Below are positions 55,932-64,000 of a DNA stretch of 64,000 bases, piece by piece. Under the pieces are notes generated by a model. It had not been told where the DNA came from. It saw only the letters and a list, made by a program, of their open reading frames with translations, and searched no databases. A program made the position numbers and the translations under genes. How positions within the stretch are numbered: position 1 is the stretch's first letter; every line of letters starts with the position of its first letter. The DNA is from Paratrimastix pyriformis (taxonomy: Eukaryota > Preaxostyla > Paratrimastigidae), in assembly GCA_027972325.1 (NCBI GenBank), contig JAPMOS010000002.1, forward strand, positions 656,001 to 720,000, in the 5' to 3' direction.

Positions 55932-58004
55932 ATGTCCTCTCCGATTCGAATTGAAGAGTGGGACGATACGGATCTCAGAATCCCTCCATCTGTTCCAGAT
56001 GGAATTCGTGTTCGTTTAAGGTCTCCTGTCTTTGAACGCTCGCGACCTCCTATTTTTGAACATTAGGCAGGCTCTCTTTCAGTTCGCATACTCTGTAGGG
56101 AGGGTCGGTAATTTTTTTTTTTTTTTGAATTTCTTGAATTTTGCTCTTGCCAAACCCGGAATTTAGTGGTATCCCTTCATTACGGAATTCACTTTCCCCA
56201 CCGAATTGGTGAGCGTGAGTGTCGATGAAGCGAAAGCTATTGTGATTGAAGGCCGCAGATTGCGCGGTCTGGTCGACACGCATGATCTTCATGTCGCCAT
56301 CTTTCTATAGACCTTCCCTGCAGCATTGCTTCCTCGATGACACCAGATCAGGTTGCGAGCGCCCTGGGGAACCTTTCCCGCCGAATCTCTGCAGCCATTA
56401 CCAGACTCGGCGGTTCCTCTGGAGTCTTTATCAAACTGAATTCCCGCAGCGCGAAAGGTCTGCACGTCCCGGTCCCGCAGCTCTCACCCCACACGGTTCC
56501 GCAGATGTTGTCTTCGAGGAATTCCACGAGACCCTGTGGAACGCCATGCAAGCCGAGCTTCACCACACGGACTTGAGCCAATACATGCCCTCGCACAGCT
56601 GCCCCGTTCCCGTCTGTGTGCTCTCGCCCGGCCCATCTCGGCCCTCACACCGGCCGCCGCTTTCCTGAGGACAGAAGCTGCGCGAGCTTGAGGAGACCCT
56701 AGCGGGGCTCTTCATTCGGCAAGCGCAGGCCTCGATGCGTGTTTCCGACCCCGGTGCAGCCATCGATCAGCTTCTGCGCAGCGGCCGCATCTATATGGAT
56801 CTGTCCAAGTGCCTCGAGTCTGTGCCCCTCCTGGTGGCTTGTCCGAGAAGCAAGCTGTTCATCTCCGGCTGGATCGTAGGTGTGTGGACCACGGATTGCC
56901 CTTCGAGGCGGAGATCGCTGTCCGGGCGTGGGACCCGACCCTGCTGCCCAGCATGGAGATGCGCTGCTACGTCAGGAACAAGCACCTCACCGCCATCGCC
57001 CAGGTCGGCACCGCGCTCCTCTTCGAGCCACGCTTCACGTTGTTACACGTTGTACGCCACCCCCCCCCCCCCCCCCCCGCCAGTACTACGATTCGGCGCC
57101 GCTCGCCTGGCTGACCCGCGGTGGCCCCGCGGCCGTGACCGCCATCCGGGAAGCCCTCCAAGAGAGGATTCGCCACTTCGTGGAGGATGAGGTGGCGCCC
57201 AAGGTCCGCCCCCGCCATCCCCAGCCACCTTCCCCCGCTGCCATCACCCGCCTCCATTCATCCCTGCCTCTCCCACTCATTCCCCGACTTCCGCCTCCCC
57301 CGCCGACATCCCCCTCACCTGCGCGCCCCGCATCCTTCCCACCCTGTTCCACAGCTGCCCCACAAGAGCTTCGTGGTGGACGTCATCTGCAGACATCCCC
57401 CCGAGTGGGAGCAGACCCCGCTGGGCACCGAGGAGATCCTGCCGCCCGCCCGGGTGCAGGAGCGCGTCAGCACCATCCGGGGCGAGGGCCCATGCCCCAT
57501 GCGAATGGGCGTTGTCGAGATCAACCCGTTCCACAAGGGCGCCGCCTCCCTCTTCGCGGTCCGTGTCGCGGCTTTTCCGATCGGCTCCTGGCTTCATCTT
57601 CTTTGATTTTGATTTCTCGTTGGCAGTGGCGCGGCCCCGATCGCGATATTCTCCTGCACGGCTTCGAGATGCGGCTTATCAATCCCTCGCCCCGAATGCT
57701 GACCCCGCAGCTCTGGGCCACGCCCCTGGCCCACCTGCCGGCCGCCTTTGCCACGCGGCTTCAAGAGTGGGTGACTGCCCAATGCATGGAACGGTGCCCC
57801 GATCAGTTTTATCGCATCGTACGTGCCCACCGGTGCCACTGGGCCCAAGCGCGACCCCAGGAGGCAATGCCCTACCTGGCCCCGGGATGGCGCGAGCCTC
57901 GGCACCGTTCGGGGACCTGGTGGGTCGTGGTCGGGGGCGCTGCCCTCGTGGGATTGGTCTCCCTTGGCATGGTGGCCGCGAGTCGGGTGCGGCGCTTGTT
58001 GTGA
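55932..58004 (+). CDS. CDC123/D123 homologue with C-terminal membrane anchor
   Basis: Nine exons: 55932..56009, 56167..56266, 56311..56457, 56505..56611, 56675..56817, 56880..57003, 57084..57203, 57355..57558 and 57627..58004, giving 466 residues. CDC123 is an ATP-grasp-fold chaperone that assembles translation initiation factor eIF2. Family landmarks in order: WYPFITEFTFP, ITRLGGSSGVFIKLN, LECVDHGLPFEAEIAVRAW, MEMRCYVRNKHLTAIAQ, YYDS, SFVVDV and MGVVEINPFHKGAASLF. The usual RD pair between the Ser-Gln and Tyr-Tyr motifs is missing. Unlike known CDC123, the protein extends past the fold and ends in a membrane helix (TWWVVVGGAALVGLVSLGMV) with a basic tip, so it is probably tail-anchored. The first junction (donor GTTCGT at 56010) is the least certain. 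Homology is strong; ATP binding and eIF2 chaperoning are inferred. Confidence 0.88.
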
Positions 58005-58136
58005 GAACCCGATTGTACTTGTAACATTTGGATTTCCGGTATTTTTTTTGGGGTGAAATTTTGGGGGCTTCGCGCCGTGTCCTTAACCGGGGAGTAGTGA
58101 CTTATAAAAAAGGAAGGTTCTCGATTTTTGGAATCT

Positions 58137-60718
58137 ATGAGTCATAGCTTCGACCCTGTCCCCAATGATCCCCAACTTCAGCTTCTTCTGAGCCACTCCG
58201 ACCGGAAGGGCCGCAAGATCGAATTGATGAAGGACAACGATACTGGAAATATTGTGGTCATGAAAACATGTTCTATTTCTGCAACAGATGAACCAGCTCG
58301 TATTTTGGAGAGGGTCAAGGAATTGTCCCAGCTCGAGAACGAATCTATCGTCCGATGTATGGAAGCCTCTCTCAACCCGCCGGCCGGAGAAGGCGCCCTC
58401 GCTTCGATTACAATTGTCCTGGATTATTCTCATCTGGGGAACTTGGATAAATATGTGAATAACCTGAGTCACTCACGCCGGACCAATGCCGCGCAGGCCT
58501 TGCTTGAGGGCATCGATTTTCTTGAGGAGTACCAGGTTTTCGGTTCAATCAAGGTCTGAAACTTAGTGCATCTTCATCCATTCACATCATTTATTCCCGA
58601 AATAGCCGTCCAATGTCCTCTTCCAAAAAGTCGTTCCTCCCCCGGCGGGTGAGGTGACCGAGGCCTCCGCAGGAGGACGCCCAGATGTCCCTGCCGAGTT
58701 GGTGCTCCCACAACTGCGACTGGACCCGTGGATGGCCCTGGTTGCCCCGGCCACCTTGTGTGACTTCTCAGCCCCTGAGCTCGCCTCCCAGCCCCGGGCC
58801 CGCCCTGATTCCTTTAGCGATCGCTTCGCGGCGGGCCTCATCCTCGCCTGCATCTACGGCGACATGACCAGCGCCGAGTTGCATCGTGTGCTGGACAAGC
58901 AGCCCGCCTGGCGGCTGGACTACGAGCGACGTTCAACTCTGATTCGGGCCCGGCTGGCGGCCCGGTCGGTGCGCCAGGAAGTTCTGGAGGGGATTCTGGA
59001 ACTGCTCGCTCAGGAGCCCACTTCGCGGCCCTCGGCGCTCTCTCTGCTTGAGCGCTGGTGGGGCGGGGGAAGGCGAAGCACGACTCCCGTCCATGGTCTG
59101 TCCTCCTCTCCTCTTCTTTGATGACCGAGTCAACCGCCATCGATCCGTAGGGCCCGAGGCCGCCCCCACCCTGGAGCAGCTCGCCCAGTCTTTTGGAGCT
59201 CTGCCTCCGTCCCCAGATAGTCCCTGCGTCTCACTCTGCGCTGCATTGGACCACCTCTCGGGCAGCCCCGAGATGATGCCCATGGCCCCGCGCCAGGGGG
59301 CGGCCTGGGTCTCCATCCTCAAGGCGCCTGTCACCGCCGCTTCCCCCTACGTCATGGAACGCCTGGGAACTGCCCTGGCCCGGATGGGGGTTCACCTGAC
59401 CAACCGGACGGTGCTGGGTCACGCCCACGTGGCCGAGGCTCTCCTGGCTCTCCTCAAAGTCCCGCTGACCCCCGAAAACACGGTCGCCATGCGGGAGATT
59501 CTCCATGCTGTGGCCATCCTGGGCCTGGACAGCCCCTACACCCAGTCGGCCTTCGCCAAGGGTCGCATCGAGGAGCCTCTGATGGCCCTTCTCGCGAGCC
59601 CCATCTTTGGGGCCGACCCGGCCCTGGCCGAGCAGCTCGGCGCCGCCCTGGGCTCATTGGCTCAGTGCCCCCTCCTGCGCGATGCAATCGGCCATCCCCA
59701 GGTGGCCACGGCCCTGGTGGGAGTCCTGCGGGGCCCGCTCTACCCGCGCTACGTGGACACTGTTCGCCAATGCTGCCGGGCCGTGGGAGCACTGTGCGTG
59801 GTGCACATCCGAAACCAGACCATTTTCCGCCAGGCGGGCGTGGTGGGTGCCCTGATCGGCTTGCTGCTGGTCGAAGCCGCCAGCCAGGTGCCCGCACTAT
59901 CCCTGGACGAGGAGCTGGCCCGCTGTCTGGGCAACTGCTGCACCGAGAACCGCAGCGCCCAGAATGACCTGCTCCGGGAAGGAGCCGTCCGCGCCTTGTT
60001 CGCCCTGACCCGCAAGCTGATCGAGAGCATGCGGATTCGCGGGACGACGGCCGAGGCCAAGTGCATCGAGTGGGTCTTCTGGTGCTGCAACCGACTGGCC
60101 GAGGGCAACACGGCCGCCCAGCGGGCCTTCCTCGAGGCCTCCGCAACCGAGCTGATGGGGGCTGCTCTGCATATCCCGGCCGTTGTCACCAGTCCCGGCG
60201 CGGCCGAGGTCTGAACAGACCTTCTCTAGTTCCGGCTCCTGAACAGTCCCCCCAAGGAGATCTGCAGGCTGGTGAGCTGCTTGTGCGGCTGCACAGCCCT
60301 GGAGGGTCTGGTTGCGGCAGTGGGCCCCCAAAAGGAGCTCTTCGAAGGCCTGACGGCCCTCCTTCGGGCTGCCGGGGCCCAGACGGTGGCCTCGCTGGGT
60401 GAGCAACTCTGCGTGGCCTTGGAGGCCATGCTGACCCACTGCGGGCCGGCCGCCCTGCCCCAACTCGGACTGACCCCCAACCTGTGCACCAACCTGGCTG
60501 CGTTCGCCAAGGCCCATGGCCTGAAGCCCCCGCCGGGGGACGGTCTCACCCGCTGCGGGGTCCGTGTCCACCAGATGGCGCCCCCACTGGCCGCAGGGCA
60601 GACGCTGGCCGAGCGGGTGCACGAGCTGGCCTGTCTGCTCGCGGCAGCCCAGGGGGGCAAGGAGGCCCTCAAGGAGGCCGGCCTGGGCGCCTTCCTGGGG
60701 GAGTCGCCCCCGGCCTAG
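58137..60718 (+). CDS. Pseudokinase with C-terminal ARM/HEAT-like repeats
   Basis: Exons 58137..58553, 58606..59095, 59151..60208 and about 60257..60718, roughly 808 residues. The N-terminal 300 residues follow a protein-kinase fold: a beta-3 lysine (IVVMKTC), a hinge (ITIVLDYSHLGNL), a catalytic-loop remnant where SIKPSNVLF stands but the HRD triad is absent, SAPEL for the APE motif, and an end helix (PTSRPSALSLLERW). No DFG is seen, so it is likely catalytically dead. From residue 305 the chain is helical repeats (VAEALLALLKVPL, VDTVRQCCRAVGALC) similar to armadillo or HEAT. The last intron can be read as 21 nt (exon 4 from 60230) or 48 nt (from 60257); both keep frame, and an in-frame TGA demands removal. 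A scaffold role is inferred. Confidence 0.8.
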
Positions 60719-61328
60719 CCGGCGGCCGGATGAGGGAACCTCGTTGCCCTGCTGTTGTTGATGTTGATGCTGCGTCCTGTTTTTGTCTGTTGAGTTCATT
60801 CATTATTTTCGAGGCTTCTTCGGCCTGTCTCAGGCCCCCTGGTTTCCCATTTTTTTCTCCCCGTTTGTTATACGGGTTTTGTTCAGCCGGTGGCGGGGTC
60901 TCTCCGCCCGCCCGGCGTTTCCGAGAGCCTGTGCGTGTGCGTGCGCATGTGCGTGTCCGATGCACAGCCAGGTCGGATGGCGTTTCCTTTGTTCTCCTCT
61001 GTAAAGCTTCGTGTCCCTCATTGTACGTCTGTTTTGTAAATCTTGCCGCGGTCCAGTCCGTGCGCTCTCCTTTGCGTGCGGACATTTCCCCGTTTCTCCA
61101 TCTCCGAATATCATCCGGTTTCTGTGGTGGTTTCTGTGGTGGTTTCTGTGGTGGTTTCTGTGGTGGTTTCTGTGGTGGTTTCTGTGGTGGTTTCTGTGGT
61201 GGTTTCTGTGGTGGTTTCTTTTTCTCCGTTCGGGTTTCCATTGTCTTTGATGCGGCGGCAGGGCGGGGAGGAAGATCGCGTCGCACCTCCACTCTCCTGT
61301 TTGCTCTCCACCCATCTGAGCCGCTGAT
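60719..61328. other. Convergent 3' region with repeat
   Basis: About 610 bp between converging genes, T-rich at first, then a 12-bp tandem array. No gene was found. Confidence 0.6.
61118..61220. repeat. 12-bp tandem repeat (TTTCTGTGGTGG)
   Basis: About 8.5 nearly perfect copies in the spacer between the pseudokinase and DCUN1-type genes. Confidence 0.9.
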
Positions 61329-62944
61329 TTACTGGGCGGGTGCCGGGGCGGCGGGCTGGGGCGGGTGCCTGATCCACTCGACGTAGTCGTCGATGCAGTT
61401 GGGCCAGGCCCCGGACGCGTCGTACTGGGCGAAGTCCGTCCCGAACTGGCCGTCCTTGTCGGCCATGAAGAAGCGCCGGATCTGGTCCCACGTGTCCCGC
61501 GTGATGTTCTTGTACTCCTTCGAGGATTCCTGGTGTGTGTGTGTGTGTGTGGGGGTGACCAAACAATGCTGAGGTGGTTCTGCCAGGAAGCATGGGGAGG
61601 AGAAGGAGAAGGAGGAGAAGGAGGAGAAGGAGGAGAAGGAGGAGAAGGAGGAGAAGGAGGAGAAGGAGAGAAGGAGGAGAAGGAGGAGAAGGAGGAGAAG
61701 GAGGAGAAGGAGGAGAAGGAGAAGGAGAAGAAGGAGGAGAAGGAGAAGAAGGAGAAGGAGAGAAGGAGAGAAGGAGGAGAAGGAGGAGAAGGAGGAGAAG
61801 GAGAAGGAGAAGAAGGAGGAGAAGGAGAAGAAGGAAGGCCAGAAGGGATCCTGAGGGGCGTCGGGATCTGGACCCGGAGGGGGAAGAAGGCGGGGGAGAG
61901 CGGAAGGGAGCGGAGGATGGGAATGGTGGTGGGGCCGTGCGGGGCGGACCGAGGATGGGGGAGCGCTTGCCGCACGAGAGCCTATGGGCGAACATGTAGA
62001 AGTCCTGGAAGCTCCCCGGGCCGGCGGGCGGCAGCGAGCCCCGGGTGCCGCCCTGCTGCACGTCCCGCCGCAGCTCGGCCATCTTGGGGCGGAGCTGGGA
62101 CAGGCTGGTCACGCTGCGCCAACCGCATGGGGCGGGCAGGCGGGGCGAGAGGAGGTGCGAGTGAGTGCTCCACGGCCGAGATGGTAAGGGGGAAAAAAGG
62201 GGGAGATGGCCTCGCGCAAGAAGGCATGGCGCGGGTGGTGACGGAGCCGGGGCGTGGGCGACGGACTCCATGGCCCGGAGGCCATCGACGAACTCCTCCT
62301 CGGTCCACTCGCACATCTCCTTGCAGTGGCACCGCCAGGCCACCACCAGCATGACCACATCGTCGGGCTCCACGCCCAGCTCCTGGCACATCTGCTCCGT
62401 CCCGGCGATGGAGATCATCGGCTCGTTGGGGTCCTTCAGCCGCATGAACTCGCGCTTTGCGGCCTGGCGCGCCTCGCCCTCCTAAAGGGTATGCCGCCAC
62501 CGGTGTGAGCTGGTGGGTCGTCAACCTGAAAATCCAGACCGCGGGATCGTCAATCTCAAACTTAGAAAAGTCGAAAGAGCTCGTTTCTTCGACAGCGAAG
62601 ACCCGGCCCTTGGTGACGTCGTTGCCCGATCCGTGGGACATTTTGCATTCGGTCTTGTCACCACCGCGGTTGGGGTAGGAGACCTCAAAACCGCGAGGTG
62701 TGATAAGAAACTCAATTGTCACATTCCCCTCGGGAAGGCCCCCCGACGCACGGGTCTCATTGACCCAACGCCCGCGCGATTGGCAGCTCAACACGACGCA
62801 ATTCTGAGAAAAGTTGGCACGGCAAAGGCAATGACCCTGAGGGTCGCGGAGCTGCAGCTGCAACGAGAAGTAGTATCCGGTGACGTTCCCGAAAACCTTG
62901 ATCTTCATCCCCGGCTTGGCATTGAGCTGCTTCTGCATTTGCAT
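61329..62944 (-). CDS. Galectin-like domain fused to DCUN1-type (DCN1-like) neddylation domain
   Basis: Exons on the minus strand: 62540..62944, 62267..62481, about 61950..62113, and 61329..61529; the link between the last two is unresolved. Residues 1-110 resemble a galectin: KPGMKIKVFGNVTG, ANFSQNCVVLSC, GRWVNETR and EFLITPRGFEVSYP. The WxNExR pattern is kept while the HxNPR pattern is degenerate. The next exon joins in phase 0 and starts the DCUN1 fold: MCQELGVEPDDVVMLVVAW, EWTEEEFVDGLRAM and LRPKMAELRRDV. It closes with NITRDTWDQIRRFF and GAWPNCIDDYVEWI, the C-terminal cullin-binding signature. DCUN1 proteins promote NEDD8 transfer to cullins. Part of the central DCUN1 helices is not visible. 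The galectin-DCUN1 join rests on splice phase and lack of any stop or start between them. Confidence 0.78.
61590..61848. repeat. GGAGAA-type purine microsatellite
   Basis: About 260 bp of GAG, AAG and GAGGAGAAG units in the intron before the last DCUN1 exon. It sits where the missing part of the domain would be expected. Confidence 0.9.
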
Positions 62945-63142
62945 TTTTGTTTTTTTGCTGCAAAGTAACCGATGAACCCGAGCAGGCGGAAAGAAAAATC
63001 AATGGTCGGCGGGGATGAGAAAAGTGCACGGACGCTGGGGTGAACTAACGTAACCCAGGGGAATCCTCAACTCGACCTCGAAGAAAGTCGTCGGGTGTGT
63101 TTGAGTCCTCTCCACTTTCCGCCTCTCGACTTTTTTGTTCCC
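62945..63142. promoter_or_regulatory. Probable bidirectional promoter, galectin-DCUN1 / ABCA genes
   Basis: 198 bp between divergent ATGs. An in-frame acceptor-like TTTGCAG lies just upstream of the minus-strand ATG, so an extra 5' exon there cannot be excluded. Confidence 0.35.
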
Positions 63143-63787
63143 ATGGCTCCTTCCAAATCTCAAACTTTGAGAAGGCAATTTATTGAGCTTCTCCGCAAGA
63201 ATTGGTTTGTGAAAGTGCGGAACAAGCGGACCTTCTGGGGAGAAATTTTTTTCCCGATCTATTCGTTTGCGCTGTTCATTCTCATTCAAAATACCACACC
63301 GAGGGAAGTCGTTCCGGCCGTTCGTGAGTATCCTGGCCTCGATGTCTTTCCCCTAAGCCCTATGCTCTGCTACGTCGCTTTGGGAACACCTCCTCCCTGC
63401 ACGATGCTAGCTTATTCTCCAAATACGACAGATGTCACAAATTTCATCCATGAACTCGAGATCGAGCAGCACCTAGTCGGGTTCACAAAGGGGTTCGCCT
63501 CCTCTGCAGCCGTCATTCAGCATTTGTGGGATCATCCCCAAACTGTCTTTGGAGGTCGGCCCTTTCCTTCTTCGCCCCCGACACCACTCTCGCAAATGTA
63601 GCTGTTGATATCAAGAGTCTCGATCCATTTGAATACACTCTGCGCACAAACACGACCCTCCTCAACGCGGTGATGGGGACTTCAGGCAACTTTTCGTCGT
63701 TCCTGATCTCCGGGTACACCAGCTTCCAACAAGCCCTGGATCAAGCCTTCAGTCTGTCTCCAACCGACCCCATGATCGCTCACTTCT

Positions 63788-63832
<45 letters not shown>

Positions 63833-63928
63833 CAGTCAACCTCCGCCTGCGTGCTGCTGGATCCGCGGGGAAGGTGGCCTTTGCGGAAACGGCCCAGCGC
63901 TTCCCTGCCCACAAGTCGGCCAACATCA
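63143..63928 (+). CDS. ABCA-type ABC transporter, N-terminal part (runs off the window)
   Basis: Exons 63143..63554, 63602..63751 and 63836..63928; the next donor (GTCCGT at 63929) opens an intron that leaves the window. The start FIELLRKNWFVKVRNKRTFW, then EIFFPIYSFALFILI, is the typical first cytoplasmic segment and first membrane helix of ABCA proteins. The later text (PFEYTLRTNTTL, SGYTSFQQALDQAF) matches the large loop between helices 1 and 2, where ABCA proteins show YxIR and a LQxxID-like motif. Nucleotide-binding domains are not yet reached. ABCA proteins move lipids across membranes; the substrate here is unknown. A CTCCTG hexamer repeat fills the intron 63752..63835. Confidence 0.85.
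63789..63833. repeat. CTCCTG hexamer microsatellite
   Basis: Seven or more copies end directly at the 3' splice site of the ABCA intron and serve as its pyrimidine tract. Confidence 0.85.
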
Positions 63929-64000
63929 GTCCGTCTTCCTTCCCCCATACAGCCCCCCCCCCCCCCCCGCCTCCCAATTCCCAACCCTTCCCGCCCCAGC

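Noticed and set aside
61118-61220. 12-bp array as a CRISPR or telomere-like repeat
   Set aside because: There are no spacers between the units, and the copies are directly adjacent and internal to the contig; it is an ordinary minisatellite.
1-64000. Transposons, retroelements or virus-like genes
   Set aside because: No reverse transcriptase, integrase, transposase or capsid-like text and no terminal repeats were seen.

Overview
This is nuclear DNA of a eukaryote with a very compact, intron-dense and mostly GC-rich genome. Coding regions run to roughly 70-75% GC, broken by AT-rich islands at gene starts. Evidence: dozens of short spliceosomal introns (most 34-180 nt), a tRNA gene with internal A and B boxes and a Pol III T-run terminator, and typically eukaryotic families (U-box, F-box, PIAS-type SP-RING, bromodomain, nucleoporin, CDC123, DCUN1, RP2, ABCA). 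An RP2 homologue implies a ciliated or flagellated cell. A glycine-cleavage H protein with a short presequence-like N-terminus implies a mitochondrion or mitochondrion-related organelle. A free-living flagellate such as the preaxostylan Paratrimastix is my best guess, but this is an inference and not proven. No virus-like element, transposon or CRISPR array was seen.

Layout. 1-9.6 kb (+): 5'-truncated giant coiled-coil protein, with a complete gcvH gene sitting inside one of its introns (4.57-5.08 kb). 9.77-9.84 kb (-): tRNA-Ile(AAT). 9.9-13.35 kb (-): PRKRIP1-like spliceosomal factor, cytosolic endo-beta-N-acetylglucosaminidase (GH85) and a small leucine-rich-repeat protein. 13.4-16.2 kb (+): PIAS-type SUMO ligase, divergent from the LRR gene. 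16.6-21.4 kb (-): RP2 homologue and an F-box/LRR protein. 21.5-23.2 kb: poorly resolved minus-strand coding. 23.45-30.4 kb (+): MATH domain followed in continuous splice phase by a SANT-like/coiled-coil/U-box protein. 30.6-39.9 kb (+): 22-exon, about 2400-residue surface protein (PA14, about 19 filamin-like repeats, PSI, membrane anchor). 41-47.9 kb (-): bromodomain protein. 48.1-48.9 kb (-): tiny PSI membrane protein. 49.4-55.8 kb (-): FG nucleoporin of the nuclear basket type. 55.9-60.7 kb (+): membrane-anchored CDC123 homologue and a pseudokinase with ARM-like repeats. 61.3-62.9 kb (-): galectin-like domain fused to a DCUN1-type domain. 63.1 kb to the end (+): start of an ABCA-type transporter.

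Functional threads: ubiquitin-like pathways (U-box, F-box, SP-RING, DCUN1), cell-surface architecture (filamin/PSI proteins), nuclear functions (nucleoporin, bromodomain, PRKRIP1), ciliary trafficking (RP2), translation-factor assembly (CDC123) and glycan turnover (GH85). There is no operon-like logic; neighbours are often divergent with 86-211 bp between start codons.

The strongest unusual signal is shared by every gene. The 5' splice sites follow GTCYG rather than GTRAGT, with C (rarely T) at +3. Many junctions are fixed by conserved domains, so the pattern is real and predicts a compensating change in U1 snRNA. Other points of note are the galectin-DCUN1 and MATH-to-U-box architectures, the membrane-anchored CDC123, a 93-bp unit found both in an intron and in an exon 34 kb away, a rise of GC from 5' to 3' within long genes, and single-base frame breaks at C or G runs that look like assembly errors.
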